From: a virus
DNA: 64,000 nucleotides
Virus record (IMG/VR): IMGVR_UViG_3300025314_000001
Location: 42,686-106,685 of that record
Direction: 5' to 3' (one strand)
A program made the position numbers and the translations under genes. This document shows positions 48,546 to 56,391 of the stretch, one piece after another. A model generated the notes under the pieces. The model searched no databases and was not told the DNA's origin. It saw nothing but the letters and a program-made list of their open reading frames with translations. Position 1 is the stretch's first letter; every line of letters begins with the position of its first letter.

Positions 48546-49654
48546 CAGGCACTTTTCTTCGAGTTTTTGGACCGACCCGTTTTCTCCGACCCAGAATGCG
48601 ACCCAATAACCGCCAGAGCCGCGTTGAAAGACGGGCGGAAATACTTCGAGGTAGTGTGCGGGTCCCGATGCCCGGCCATGTACTGGATCCCCGCCAGCGA
48701 CGCTTGTGGCCGCTCCCCCATGTGTGTCAGAGCCGCGCTCCGAAAGTGCTGGCAGCACAGGCGTCGTTTCATCGGCGGCAGTTCCGCCGCTATGGCGGCC
48801 TGACGGACGTAGGGGTCGAGTCGGTGCGCTCCGAAGATCGGTCCCTGTTTGGGACACACCGAATCGAGTGCCTTGCGGGCGGTATCGCTCAGTGGAATGT
48901 CCCGAGCGAATCCCTCCTTGTCGATCTCCAGTGTGATCCTCAGGACGCTCTGTCCCTTGGAGTAGTGCTCGGGCACGGACAGTTGCTTGATCGTCGCAGG
49001 CCTGAGGGACGTCTCGTGCGCCACGATGGCCCACGATCGAATGGGCCACCCGTCTCGGGTTGAGCGCTCCGGCAGCCTGGCGATCACACGATCCACTTCG
49101 TCCCGTGACAGCTCTGGAGCTCGGACGCGGCGTGGCAACTTGGATTTGTTCCCAAGTAGACTTGACGGTAGCTCGGGGACCTCCGGCATTTCCGGAAGCT
49201 CTCCCTCGGCCACGAGCCAGCGCAGGAACTTGCGTAGCGCCGACCCTTCGTTTCGAACCGCCTTCCCGGTCACCACCTGCAGACGTTCCGTGAGGAGATA
49301 CTTCGCGATCGATGCGTCTGTCAGCTCGGAAACGCGAGCCCATCGTCGGCACCAGCCGAGACCATAGTCCTCGTATCGAACACGAGTAACCTCGCGCCCC
49401 GCGAGCGAACGCACCCATGAGGCTACGCACCCGAGCACCTCCGACTGGGAAACGGCACGACGTTGTTTGCCGTCGGCGCCTTTGCGGACGTGGAGCGCGT
49501 AGATCTCTCGAGCCCTAGTCTCAGCCGCTGCTCTATCTCTGCGGTCTCGGCATCCGGTGGACTCTTGCGTGCGGTGCCCTTCCGTGGTCCACCGGACCTC
49601 CCAGTATCCTTCTTTGCGCCACCTAAGCCGCCAACCCTGTGCTCGTCTACCCAT
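48545..49654 (-). CDS. int: tyrosine recombinase (phage integrase)
   Basis: 369 residues. The N-terminal arm/SAM-like region is W-E-V-R-W-T-T-E-G. Catalytic-domain text: H-E-T-S-L-R-P-A-T-I-K (first Arg), C-C-Q-H-F-R-S (second Arg, with Gln instead of His at the HxxR position), A-G-H-R-D-P-H-T-T-S-K-Y-F (His and nucleophile Tyr). It inserts and excises the phage at the candidate att site next to it. The first 232 nt overlap the excisionase-like gene in another frame. Confidence 0.88.
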   Translation of the reverse strand: MGRRAQGWRLRWRKEGYWEVRWTTEGHRTQESTGCRDRRDRAAAETRAREIYALHVRKGADGKQRRAVSQSEVLGCVASWVRSLAGREVTRVRYEDYGLGWCRRWARVSELTDASIAKYLLTERLQVVTGKAVRNEGSALRKFLRWLVAEGELPEMPEVPELPSSLLGNKSKLPRRVRAPELSRDEVDRVIARLPERSTRDGWPIRSWAIVAHETSLRPATIKQLSVPEHYSKGQSVLRITLEIDKEGFARDIPLSDTARKALDSVCPKQGPIFGAHRLDPYVRQAAIAAELPPMKRRLCCQHFRSAALTHMGERPQASLAGIQYMAGHRDPHTTSKYFRPSFNAALAVIGSHSGSEKTGRSKNSKKSA

Positions 49655-49794
49655 CTGTCCAGTACCTCGCGCTCGTACCGGACAATGCCCTCGGCCTCGA
49701 CCCTAGCCAATACTGGACGGATGTTCGCCTGAAAGAACCGAAGGGAAACGTGTAGATATGCCGAAGCCTCTTGCCTGGTGAACAGCTCAGCCAT
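49423..49794 (-). CDS. excisionase-like HTH protein
   Basis: 123 residues from ATG 49792-49794 (GGAGG 7 nt upstream). N-terminal winged-helix: L-F-T-R-Q-E-A-S-A-Y-L-H-V-S-L-R-F-F-Q, R-Y-E-R-E-V-L-D-R-W, the excisionase/MerR-like pattern. The tail is low-complexity and overlaps int by 232 nt in a different frame. It would direct int towards excision. Confidence 0.7.
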   Translation of the reverse strand: MAELFTRQEASAYLHVSLRFFQANIRPVLARVEAEGIVRYEREVLDRWVDEHRVGGLGGAKKDTGRSGGPRKGTARKSPPDAETAEIEQRLRLGLERSTRSTSAKAPTANNVVPFPSRRCSGA

Positions 49795-49854
49795 GTCCAA
49801 GCCTCCGGTATTCAGTTACGCGAGCTGTGCAGGTGAGTACCAACCGCGCTTCAG

Positions 49855-50235
49855 TCATGGCCCGCGATCCGTCAGGTTATCTCGGTGGCACCATCCGCAT
49901 CGATCGGTCTGTCGCGCGTCGACCAGACCACGAATAACGACGCGCGCAGCTGCGGCGTTGCAGCGTAGGTCACCGTCATGCGCGTCAAGCCAGTCTTCCC
50001 CGAGTTTTACCGCTTGCTGCACCTCTAGGTCTGGGGTGAGCACACTCATCGGTGCTAGCTCCGCCAGAGCTGCCTTCAGCTCGGTCTTTGCATCATCGAC
50101 TCGCTTCTGCGCCATCGGTAGACGAAAATCGAAGCAGGACTGGCAGTAGCCGGCGCGCACGGTGGCGCAGCCACAATCCTCGTAGTCGTTGCCGTCCATG
50201 ACTCGACCTTTGCAGCGGTCAGACATCTCAACCAT
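49855..50235 (-). CDS. zinc-motif hypothetical protein
   Basis: 126 residues. C-K-G, C-G-C-A-T-V-R-A-G-Y-C-Q-S-C and a C-terminal C-G-W-C-H form a scattered zinc site. Central helix. It overlaps the next gene by 8 nt. Unknown role. Confidence 0.5.
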   Translation of the reverse strand: MVEMSDRCKGRVMDGNDYEDCGCATVRAGYCQSCFDFRLPMAQKRVDDAKTELKAALAELAPMSVLTPDLEVQQAVKLGEDWLDAHDGDLRCNAAAARVVIRGLVDARQTDRCGWCHRDNLTDRGP

Positions 50236-50518
50236 CTCGCACCACCCTGTACGCGACGACGCGGCTGCGTTGTCCTGCGCGATCGACGAGACCTGCCCAC
50301 CGGCGTAGCTTCGTTCCCTCTACCAGCAGGGGGCGCTCCGACTCCGCGAAGTCGTCGTCGCACAATCCCTCCCAGGACCTAGTAGTGATCCACCAGACGG
50401 TGTGCCCGCTGCCGCGGGCAATCTCAATGACACCGTCGCGTACCTCTGGCGGATTGACCCAGTTCGCGTCTGGTAGTCCGAGAATGTCGGCGGCTGATTC
50501 GTTCAAGAGATCAGCCAC
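50228..50518 (-). CDS. small protein, unknown function
   Basis: 96 residues. Trp-rich strand region (H-T-V-W-W-I-T-T-R-S-W-E). It overlaps both neighbours by 8 nt. No family was recognised. Confidence 0.5.
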   Translation of the reverse strand: MADLLNESAADILGLPDANWVNPPEVRDGVIEIARGSGHTVWWITTRSWEGLCDDDFAESERPLLVEGTKLRRWAGLVDRAGQRSRVVAYRVVRDG

Positions 50519-50636
50519 GCACCACCCCTTCCTCCGGCCTGCACTGGACCGACGCCGGGAGCGTCCAGCATTGGTTGGTCAGCGGTTCGAACGCCACGAA
50601 CACCAACTGCGCCACGAATTCTTCGAGCCAGTTCAC
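50511..50636 (-). CDS. 41-residue protein, unknown function
   Basis: Starts at GTG 50634-50636, overlapping the upstream stop (GTGA). Begins V-N-W-L-E-E-F-V-A-Q-L-V-F-V-A-F. The longer open frame upstream is shadow. Confidence 0.45.
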   Translation of the reverse strand: MNWLEEFVAQLVFVAFEPLTNQCWTLPASVQCRPEEGVVRG

Positions 50637-50854
50637 GGGGTCAACCCCAGTCGCTTGCTCGCCCATCCCAATGCCTCGGGCTCTGAATCGAATCCACGCG
50701 ACTCGGAGTACATGGCGTCTGGCCTGTAGATATCGACGAACCATGCTTCGATGTGCCAATACACCTTGGCGCACCAACGCTCTTGGTTGATGACCTGCCA
50801 CGAAGTAACCGTCTTCTCGGTCCAGCCGAGCTTCTGTGCCTCTTCACGGGTCAC
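50633..50854 (-). CDS. small protein, unknown function
   Basis: 73 residues from GTG 50852-50854, overlapping the previous stop. W-C-A-K-V-Y-W-H-I-E-A-W-F-V-D-I-Y is a beta region. A C-terminal helix follows. Confidence 0.5.
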   Translation of the reverse strand: MTREEAQKLGWTEKTVTSWQVINQERWCAKVYWHIEAWFVDIYRPDAMYSESRGFDSEPEALGWASKRLGLTP

Positions 50855-51585
50855 TTGGCGACCTCTGGATTCTGGATCTTGGCGCACCGAATCGGTGGCC
50901 TCGTTCGCCTAGCGTCTACCCACTTTCCTCCCAGCCAGGTGTCGGTGAGCATCCGACCGTCGACTAGTTCGGTCAGATACTCACCGTCTCCTTCCGGTGC
51001 ATCCCGCCACGGACCCGCCGCCGCGCAAGTCGCGAGGTCTCGCTTGGCCTGGTCGCGTTCCGCCCAAGCCTTCCGGAGCGACGCTTGCAAGTGGAACAGC
51101 TCTTTGCGGTAGCTCTGCCCGATGTCCGAGATGACCTCGCGAGCGTGCTCAAGATCACGTCGAAGCCTATCCTTCTCGTCGCAGAGCTCCTTATTCACGG
51201 CTGTCACCGATTCATCCTTGGGCACCCCGGCATGTGCCACGTTTTCTACCGGGCCAAGGCCGAGCAACAACCAGTCGATCTCTGGCGCCTGGTTGTTCCT
51301 GCGCAGTTGTTGGAGTTCTCTGTTTTGCGCGGTCAACCGTTGAATCTCGGCTCGCTGGGTCTGCAGTTTTCGACTGGCCTGGTCAATATCACCCTGCGCC
51401 TGCGCGAGATCTATGCGGAGATGGTCGCGTTCGGATGTGAGGACCGAGAACGTTGTTCTAATCTCCTCGAGCCGAGCTTGGATCGCTTTGCGTTCATCCC
51501 GCAGGCGCATCATCTCGGATGTGATGTCCCGCAATACCCTTCCCAGATTTTCGGCGAACACCTCCTCCTTCTGAGCTGCGTTCAC
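50851..51585 (-). CDS. long coiled-coil protein
   Basis: 244 residues from GTG 51583-51585, overlapping the previous stop. Two coiled-coil stretches (R-D-I-T-S-E-M-M-R-L-R-D-E-R, then R-A-E-I-Q-R-L-T-A-Q-N-R-E-L) flank a short break. C-terminal W-R-D-A-P-E-G-D-G-E-Y. Unknown role. Confidence 0.5.
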   Translation of the reverse strand: MNAAQKEEVFAENLGRVLRDITSEMMRLRDERKAIQARLEEIRTTFSVLTSERDHLRIDLAQAQGDIDQASRKLQTQRAEIQRLTAQNRELQQLRRNNQAPEIDWLLLGLGPVENVAHAGVPKDESVTAVNKELCDEKDRLRRDLEHAREVISDIGQSYRKELFHLQASLRKAWAERDQAKRDLATCAAAGPWRDAPEGDGEYLTELVDGRMLTDTWLGGKWVDARRTRPPIRCAKIQNPEVAK

Positions 51586-51782
51586 GGCCTGTGCTCCCCC
51601 CCGCAGTGCGGGCAATTGGACACGTCTGACTCGGGTTCGTTGGGACAGTAGAACGGAGCACGTAGGGCGCGGACCGTGTCCGGAGCCGGCGTGAAGCTCC
51701 TGTCCGGAGGGGGCGCAGGAATCGTGTCTGCCGTCTCACGCGGCGGGGGAGGGTAGGAGTGTCCAGCGTTGGGACCCGGCAT
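51582..51782 (-). CDS. Pro-rich protein with CxxC end
   Basis: 66 residues. Pro-rich, then F-Y-C-P-N and C-P-H-C-G-G-E at the C-terminus, a half zinc ribbon. Unknown. Confidence 0.4.
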   Translation of the reverse strand: MPGPNAGHSYPPPPRETADTIPAPPPDRSFTPAPDTVRALRAPFYCPNEPESDVSNCPHCGGEHRP

Positions 51783-51785
51783 GGC

Positions 51786-52067
51786 TTACCCCGCCCTCCT
51801 CGCCCGCCTCTCGCGCTTCGCGGCGTTCTTCTCGGCCTTGGGTAGGCCGGCGGCAGGGTGATGCGGGAAGAGTTTTTGGGTAGCGGTGATGGGCTTCTCC
51901 TCTCGGCCATGACCGGGGCGCGCTCGGCTCTTACGCGGCGGGTAGTAACGGTGCCCATCCTCGTCCGAGCCGCGAGGCCTCGCGGGCTCTGGCCCCTCCT
52001 CGGCGTTCTGGCCAGGCCCAACCATTCCGCACAACAACAACGCTGGAAGCAACTTCAGAATATTCAC
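51786..52067 (-). CDS. small exported protein
   Basis: 93 residues. A signal-like N-terminus (N-I-L-K-L-L-P-A-L-L-L-C-G-M-V-G) with a Cys that could act as a lipobox (L-L-L-C), then a very basic tail. It could be an outer-membrane spanin (lipoprotein type) or a small envelope protein. Neighbouring membrane-segment genes are consistent with a lysis or envelope cluster. Confidence 0.45.
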   Translation of the reverse strand: MNILKLLPALLLCGMVGPGQNAEEGPEPARPRGSDEDGHRYYPPRKSRARPGHGREEKPITATQKLFPHHPAAGLPKAEKNAAKRERRARRAG

Positions 52068-52297
52068 GCCTTCCTGCCTTTCCCGTTCCCGTTCGCTAGA
52101 ACTGCTTCGACCGCCCCGCGGGGCAGGCCGAGAATCCGTTCCCCCTTCTCGCGCGCGTCAAACCACAAGCGCGCCTCGACCTCGCAGGCACTGTTCGCGT
52201 TCATGCGCCCGTCGGGCGTCAACACGATGCCCGTGCATCGCCACTTGACCGGGCTATGAGGCGGAGGTGTCAAGTTGCTCACGGAGCTACTAGTCAC
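52064..52297 (-). CDS. small protein, unknown function
   Basis: 77 residues from GTG 52295-52297, overlapping the upstream membrane protein's stop. W-R-C-T-G-I-V-L-T-P-D-G-R, then E-A-R-L-W-F-D-A-R-E-K-G. Overlaps the next gene by 4 nt. Confidence 0.5.
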   Translation of the reverse strand: MTSSSVSNLTPPPHSPVKWRCTGIVLTPDGRMNANSACEVEARLWFDAREKGERILGLPRGAVEAVLANGNGKGRKA

Positions 52298-52443
52298 TTC
52301 CTACTTCCGATTCGATCGATCAGCTTTTCGCCCAAAGCGATGAACAGGACCGGCAGGGCAAATGCTAAACCGAGGCACACCACGAAACCTAACGCAATGC
52401 AAACTTCAGCCACTTCGTTATCTTTCTTGAGCTGGCTACTCAT
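52294..52443 (-). CDS. 49-residue single-span membrane protein, possible holin
   Basis: ATG at 52441-52443. It begins M-S-S-Q-L-K-K-D-N-E, has a hydrophobic run V-C-I-A-L-G-F-V-V-C-L-G-L-A-F-A-L-P and ends basic. Small size, one span and a neighbouring exported protein suggest a pinholin-type or envelope role. Confidence 0.5.
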   Translation of the reverse strand: MSSQLKKDNEVAEVCIALGFVVCLGLAFALPVLFIALGEKLIDRIGSRK

Positions 52444-52472
52444 GGATGGGTGAAGTGATGTTCATGGTCCGT

Positions 52473-52742
52473 TTAGTCTTCGACTTTCGTCCACCCATCT
52501 GGGGTGTACTGTCTCTTGTGCGACACGATGGGTTCTCCGATTGGTAGCTTGATGTCCCTGTGCTCCGCCGGAACGTCGTTTCGCTCGTGACGCAGCACCG
52601 ATGATCGCGGTAGCTTAAGAAGCATCAGCTCTCTCTCGAGCTGATACATGGACGCTTGTCGATCTCGTACCGTGTGCTGGTGGCCCGTTACTTCTCCATC
52701 ACCCAGTACAAGTTTCCCGTTTTGTCGCTTGATCTTGTCCAC
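52473..52742 (-). CDS. small phage protein with 'E-V-T-G-H-Q-H' motif
   Basis: 89 residues from GTG 52740-52742, with AGGAGGCA upstream. L-V-L-G-D-G-E-V-T-G-H-Q-H-T-V is a motif seen in a phage family of unknown role. Later H-R-D-I-K-L-P-I-G-E. A longer frame upstream is shadow. Confidence 0.55.
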   Translation of the reverse strand: MDKIKRQNGKLVLGDGEVTGHQHTVRDRQASMYQLERELMLLKLPRSSVLRHERNDVPAEHRDIKLPIGEPIVSHKRQYTPDGWTKVED

Positions 52743-52743
52743 T

Positions 52744-53817
52744 CTATGCCTCCTGAACGAATTCCAGTTGTGGGTTTGTGTTGCACTCGTCGACCGACGG
52801 CCAATACAGAGACTCTCTCGGGGCGTAAACCACCACGACGTCACCATGCCGGTAGTACCGAGCCCCAGGATCCCGACTAATCCGGATCTGCCATTTGCGT
52901 GCTGCTTGGGCGCTATTCAGTCCAGGGTCTACTGGTTCGATGAAATCTGGCTGTGATCCGTCGTGAAGTGGAGGACTCTGCATCTTCAAGTATCGCGGTT
53001 CCAATTCTCCACTTCTATGGACCGATTCTAGCAGTTGGTATTGCAGGCCTGTGCTCGGGCAGGTCCAGGCGTCAATCTTCGTGACACCACGAAGGTATAG
53101 GTAGCGTTCCCATCCGAGCCGCTCAGCGATACATCGGTGAATCTCTGAATTGCGCTCTTCCGCAAGCTCTTCGTGGGTAAACGACTCTGGAGAGTTGATC
53201 GCTCGCTCCGGAACAAGGACTCCGTGCCAACAATAGACCTCGTACCCGTCGCGGTAGCGTAATGCTGGACCTTTATCATTGTGGAGCCGCGGAGGCTCGC
53301 GGTTGGTTTCCCAGGAAACGTGCTCCGGTCGGTCAGAGCACACACAAAGCCCGTTATATGGCCACCACCATCCGCAGGACTTCGTCACCTCTGACCATAA
53401 CCGTAAGTCCGCACTGGACTGCGGTTCGTACCGGACATGGAGTTCATCCTCCATGAAGCGGTAGAAGGAGACCCAGTAAGCATCTTGGGATCCCCAAAAT
53501 ATCGAGTCCACAAGCGAGTCCTCAAGCGAGGCCCGAAGCGAGGCCCCAAGCGAGGCCCCAAGCGAGGCCCGAAGCGAGTCCTCAAGCGAGGCCCCCGGAA
53601 GCTCACGCATCACGGCAATCGCTAGTAACGCTGTAGCCGGCGACTGCGTCCACAGAAACTTTGGGGCAGGTTTTCCGATCCGGGCATACATCGAAGCTAT
53701 CGATTTTTCTGCGCGTGGGCGATCTGCCGGTTCCGTGGAAGATCCGATAGCGAACCATCGTGCGCGAAACTCGACGAGCGTTTTCTTCTGTTCTGGGGTT
53801 ATCTTCGTTAGCTTCAT
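52744..53817 (-). CDS. DUF6745-like protein with tetrad repeats
   Basis: 357 residues from ATG 53815-53817, overlapping the upstream stop (ATGA). Residues about 75-105 are a run of A-S-L-G/A-S-L-R tetrads from a 12-nt DNA repeat (53506-53592). Later R-L-H-N-D-K-G-P-A-L-R-Y-R-D-G-Y and Y-C-W-H-G-V match a family I recall as DUF6745, often near leucine-rich or SMI1-type proteins. Unknown role; perhaps a carried gene. Confidence 0.5.
   Translation of the reverse strand: MKLTKITPEQKKTLVEFRARWFAIGSSTEPADRPRAEKSIASMYARIGKPAPKFLWTQSPATALLAIAVMRELPGASLEDSLRASLGASLGASLRASLEDSLVDSIFWGSQDAYWVSFYRFMEDELHVRYEPQSSADLRLWSEVTKSCGWWWPYNGLCVCSDRPEHVSWETNREPPRLHNDKGPALRYRDGYEVYCWHGVLVPERAINSPESFTHEELAEERNSEIHRCIAERLGWERYLYLRGVTKIDAWTCPSTGLQYQLLESVHRSGELEPRYLKMQSPPLHDGSQPDFIEPVDPGLNSAQAARKWQIRISRDPGARYYRHGDVVVVYAPRESLYWPSVDECNTNPQLEFVQEA
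53506..53592. repeat. 12-nt tandem repeat encoding A-S-L-G/R tetrads
   Basis: AAGCGAGGCCCC/G units repeat in frame. The length suggests recent slippage. Confidence 0.85.
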
Positions 53818-53906
53818 GGTATCCACCGAATTGACAACGCTACCCAACAGACCACTAGTCCGGCCATGAAGAGCCCTACCCAAACATCGAGCGCTCGGTC
53901 CTGCAT
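53814..53906 (-). CDS. 30-residue membrane peptide
   Basis: ATG 53904-53906; stop overlaps the next ATG (ATGA). Contains L-F-M-A-G-L-V-V-C-W-V-A-L. One span. Confidence 0.5.
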   Translation of the reverse strand: MQDRALDVWVGLFMAGLVVCWVALSIRWIP

Positions 53907-54043
53907 CACGACCCCAACAGCAACTGCCCAACGGCAAATCCGATTCCGATCGCGAACAGTGCTCCGATGAGCCACCATCCTAGGATTTCGGACAACTTCA
54001 ACGAGCCACCATCCGCAGATGATTCACGCCACCCGTCGTTCAT
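53906..54043 (-). CDS. 45-residue membrane protein
   Basis: ATG 54041-54043; stop TGA overlaps the next start (TGATG). C-terminal span L-I-G-A-L-F-A-I-G-I-G-F-A-V-G. With the downstream 30-residue peptide it forms a coupled pair of small membrane genes. Confidence 0.55.
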   Translation of the reverse strand: MNDGWRESSADGGSLKLSEILGWWLIGALFAIGIGFAVGQLLLGS

Positions 54044-54327
54044 GCCGCCCGCTCCTTCTTCTTCAGGACTCCGCTCAGATCGACCAATTCGAGCTTCGCC
54101 AGAAGCTCCCCCGGCACAGGGCGCCGGCCGCTCACATACGCCTGCAGGGTGTTACGGTGGACTCCCAGTGCGATTGCCGCTGGCTCGAGCTTGAGCCCCC
54201 GCTCTTCCAGCTTACGAAGCAAGGCCCTTGCGACGTACCGGCGCAGCAATACACGTTCTTGTACGGCTGACGACTGATGAGTCGGCATACTTACCGGTAT
54301 GAATTGCGCAAACTCGAATCGTTTCAT
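54040..54327 (-). CDS. XRE/HTH-like regulator
   Basis: 95 residues from ATG 54325-54327, overlapping the previous stop. HTH: K-L-E-P-A-A-I-A-L-G-V-H-R-N-T-L-Q-A-Y-V. Probably DNA-binding, near the regulatory region. Confidence 0.6.
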   Translation of the reverse strand: MKRFEFAQFIPVSMPTHQSSAVQERVLLRRYVARALLRKLEERGLKLEPAAIALGVHRNTLQAYVSGRRPVPGELLAKLELVDLSGVLKKKERAA

Positions 54328-54530
54328 GGGGCCTCTTCGTGTTGGCGAGCTCGGTAGCCGCCGGACTGTTGGTCGTACTGAATCTGCTGCTGTCCAAAGA
54401 GAAGCTCGCCCAGCGCACACACCAAGTCCCGGTGCTGGTCCTCGGTCGTCACGCCTAGCCGACGTGCGATTTCAGCAGCAGTCACGGCTTCGCCCGCGTC
54501 TTTGACGACCTCCAGAACCTGGCTAATCAC
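54324..54530 (-). CDS. small winged-helix protein
   Basis: 68 residues from GTG 54528-54530, overlapping the zinc-protein stop. T-A-A-E-I-A-R-R-L-G-V-T-T-E-D-Q-H-R-D-L-V, then wing Q-Y-D-Q-Q-S-G-G-Y. DNA-binding. Confidence 0.55.
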   Translation of the reverse strand: MISQVLEVVKDAGEAVTAAEIARRLGVTTEDQHRDLVCALGELLFGQQQIQYDQQSGGYRARQHEEAP

Positions 54531-54775
54531 GAACCCGCTCCCTTCCCGATGAAGCGCGCGTGGGCCAGGCATAGAATCGAGCCCTCAACCACAACCGCGC
54601 AGTTCCGGCACACCGGGCGCCCGCACACCGTGCCCTCGGGGGCATCCACGAGCTCTCCCTTGCGCCGGATCTTCACGATCGGGTGCTTACAAGCTCCGAC
54701 GGCACGCGTGCCGCAACCCGGTGTGTCGCATGGCTCACGCTTGCTTCCGCAGCTAAAAACGGTGATGCCGGCCAT
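54527..54775 (-). CDS. zinc-motif small protein
   Basis: 82 residues with seven Cys (C-D-T-P-G-C-G, C-K-H, C-G-R-P-V-C-R-N-C, C-L). A compact zinc-binding phage protein of unknown role. Confidence 0.5.
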   Translation of the reverse strand: MAGITVFSCGSKREPCDTPGCGTRAVGACKHPIVKIRRKGELVDAPEGTVCGRPVCRNCAVVVEGSILCLAHARFIGKGAGS

Positions 54776-54778
54776 GGG

Positions 54779-55066
54779 CTAGGCCGCCGTTCTCTTTTGT
54801 CGTCTCGGTGTCTTGCATGGGCGCTGCGGAATCTTCGGCAGCGCGGCATCGGACCGATCTTCCTCTCCCCACGCACGAACCGGCACACCGAGCAAGCGCT
54901 CGATCGCGTTGGCCGAAGGGTGATTCGGTACCTGTAGTCCGTTCACCCACCTGGACACAGACGCTGGCTCCGTAGCCAGCACCCTGCGCATTCGACGTAC
55001 CAGATCGGCCTGGGTCCACCCGCGCTCCTGCAGAACTCGCCGAACCATACGCACCGCAGTCACCAT
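54779..55066 (-). CDS. XRE-family repressor/Cro-like protein
   Basis: 95 residues from ATG 55064-55066. HTH: R-G-W-T-Q-A-D-L-V-R-R-M, then V-S-R-W-V-N-G-L-Q-V-P. It is divergent from the larger repressor at 55158, with an operator-like motif between, so the pair is the lysogeny switch. Confidence 0.75.
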   Translation of the reverse strand: MVTAVRMVRRVLQERGWTQADLVRRMRRVLATEPASVSRWVNGLQVPNHPSANAIERLLGVPVRAWGEEDRSDAALPKIPQRPCKTPRRQKRTAA

Positions 55067-55157
55067 GCGGGCCACTATGTTGCGGTTCAACAATGTTGTC
55101 AAGAAGTATCAGACGGGGCCAGTAGATCGGCGACCAAACGGCCGATACAAGAGAGAT
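55067..55157. promoter_or_regulatory. divergent switch region with operator-like motif
   Basis: ACAATGTTGT at 55090-55099 lies between the two XRE genes. The same 10-mer recurs at 55805-55814. It contains an imperfect palindrome, AACA-A-TGTT. Likely repressor operator. Confidence 0.6.
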
Positions 55158-55622
55158 ATGCCACGTCGATCCACGAAACCGACCCCGGAAGTCACGACGC
55201 TCCACTGCCGTCTTAACGAGGCCATGGAGTATGCCGGCTATTCTGGGGAACGCGGAGACCTACGGAAGTTCTCTGAACGCTCTCATATCGACGTCGCGCT
55301 GATTTCGAGATACCGGCGCGGGAAAAGTACGCACGGAATCACCGCCGACATGGTCGTGCGGCTGGCCAGGTTTCTAGATGTCCCGTGTGGCTGGCTTCTC
55401 GCGAGTGAAGGTGTTGCACCGTGGGGGCATGGGGACACGTCTCTCCGCGTCCACAACGCCGCAGCACTCAACTCGGTACGGGGCGGGGCCTCGACTGAGG
55501 CGGGCAATGACCCGACGACAGTAATCAAGGTTCCCGGTGGCGGTCGCCAAAAGTACGATAAATTGGCCGCACGCGCACCGGCGATAGACCCTCGCACACC
55601 ACGCATCGCCAAGAGGAAATAG
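55158..55622 (+). CDS. XRE-family phage repressor (CI-like)
   Basis: 154 residues from the ATG at 55158 (AAGAGAG upstream). N-terminal HTH region R-L-N-E-A-M-E-Y-A-G-Y and V-A-L-I-S-R-Y-R-R-G-K-S. A flexible basic C-terminus replaces the S24 peptidase domain, so it lacks RecA-type self-cleavage. Faces the divergent Cro-like gene. Confidence 0.7.
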   Translation: MPRRSTKPTPEVTTLHCRLNEAMEYAGYSGERGDLRKFSERSHIDVALISRYRRGKSTHGITADMVVRLARFLDVPCGWLLASEGVAPWGHGDTSLRVHNAAALNSVRGGASTEAGNDPTTVIKVPGGGRQKYDKLAARAPAIDPRTPRIAKRK

Positions 55623-55729
55623 TAGCGTCATCATTGCGGGTAGCGCCCTCCCTTCCGTTGGACCCACAGTCTTACCACGACTCTGTGGCTCCGCGTAACA
55701 CCAAAGCTCGCGCGCCCGCACGTACGCCG

Positions 55730-55750
55730 CGTCTACTAAACGCGTAGACG
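55730..55750. other. inverted repeat
   Basis: CGTCTAC (55730-55736) and GTAGACG (55744-55750), a 7-nt loop. In the 55623-55836 gap. Possible terminator of the repressor gene or operator. Confidence 0.5.
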
Positions 55751-55801
55751 ACGCGACCCGTAGGTCAGATGGCCTATCTTACGCCCGGTCAAGATTGTTT
55801 A

Positions 55802-55814
55802 TTGACAATGTTGT
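55802..55814 (+). promoter_or_regulatory. -35 TTGACA overlapping operator motif
   Basis: TTGACA at 55802-55807 overlaps ACAATGTTGT at 55805-55814, identical to the switch region. No clear -10. A promoter for the 55837 gene under repressor control is likely. Confidence 0.5.
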
Positions 55815-55836
55815 TTCTTTGCTGCAAGGTCGACCC

Positions 55837-56022
55837 ATGACGCCATCCGCAGCCGTCGAAGCCGCCAAAAAGCGGATTCATCTCCTGGTGGCACTGCGGG
55901 ACGCCCAGCCGCAGGTCGCTACTCCAGAGGGTTTGGCGATGCGCGCGGTTCAATTGGCAAAACACGATGGAGCCATCGAAGCGTGGCAGGGAGCGATTCG
56001 CTTGATACGGCAAATCACTTAG
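55837..56022 (+). CDS. small helical protein
   Basis: 61 residues from the ATG at 55837. K-K-R-I-H-L-L-V-A-L-R and A-V-Q-L-A-K-H-D-G-A-I-E-A-W. First gene after the shared operator, so an early lytic gene candidate. The gap 56023-56211 has no gene. Confidence 0.5.
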   Translation: MTPSAAVEAAKKRIHLLVALRDAQPQVATPEGLAMRAVQLAKHDGAIEAWQGAIRLIRQIT

Positions 56023-56214
56023 TCAGCACATTGACGGTCTAGCGCCACGAAGCCGGGCCTGACGACTCGAATCCCACCGGTCCCCCCCTCTGTGCCGATT
56101 CTGTCGCTGGTCCGCCTTCGTAGCACAAGCCACCGCTAATCCAGCCTTGGGCTCGGCTCACCATTGCGATTCACGGGCGTTTCTTTTCCGCGGGTGAGCC
56201 GAGCCGAGGGAATG

Positions 56215-56391
56215 ATGGCGAAACAACCCACCGAAGACCAGCTGCGCGACGCGAGGTCGCACCTGTACGTCGCGCTCGTCCAGAGCTTGCCGTCGGACGA
56301 GCCGTTGATCCTGGGCCACGTGCGAGAGGCCCTGCTCCTGTTGGGCGGCACCCCTCCAGACGCGGTTCATCTAGAGAGAGCCGCGTCATGA
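56215..56391 (+). CDS. small protein, unknown function
   Basis: 58 residues from the ATG at 56215 (GAGGGA upstream). Q-L-R-D-A-R-S-H-L-Y-V-A-L-V and H-V-R-E-A-L-L-L-L-G-G. The stop overlaps the next ATG. Confidence 0.5.
   Translation: MAKQPTEDQLRDARSHLYVALVQSLPSDEPLILGHVREALLLLGGTPPDAVHLERAAS

Noticed and set aside
48345-49430. 361-residue open frame across the integrase region
   Set aside because: It is antisense-frame shadow inside int, with Arg/Ser-rich composition and no domain.
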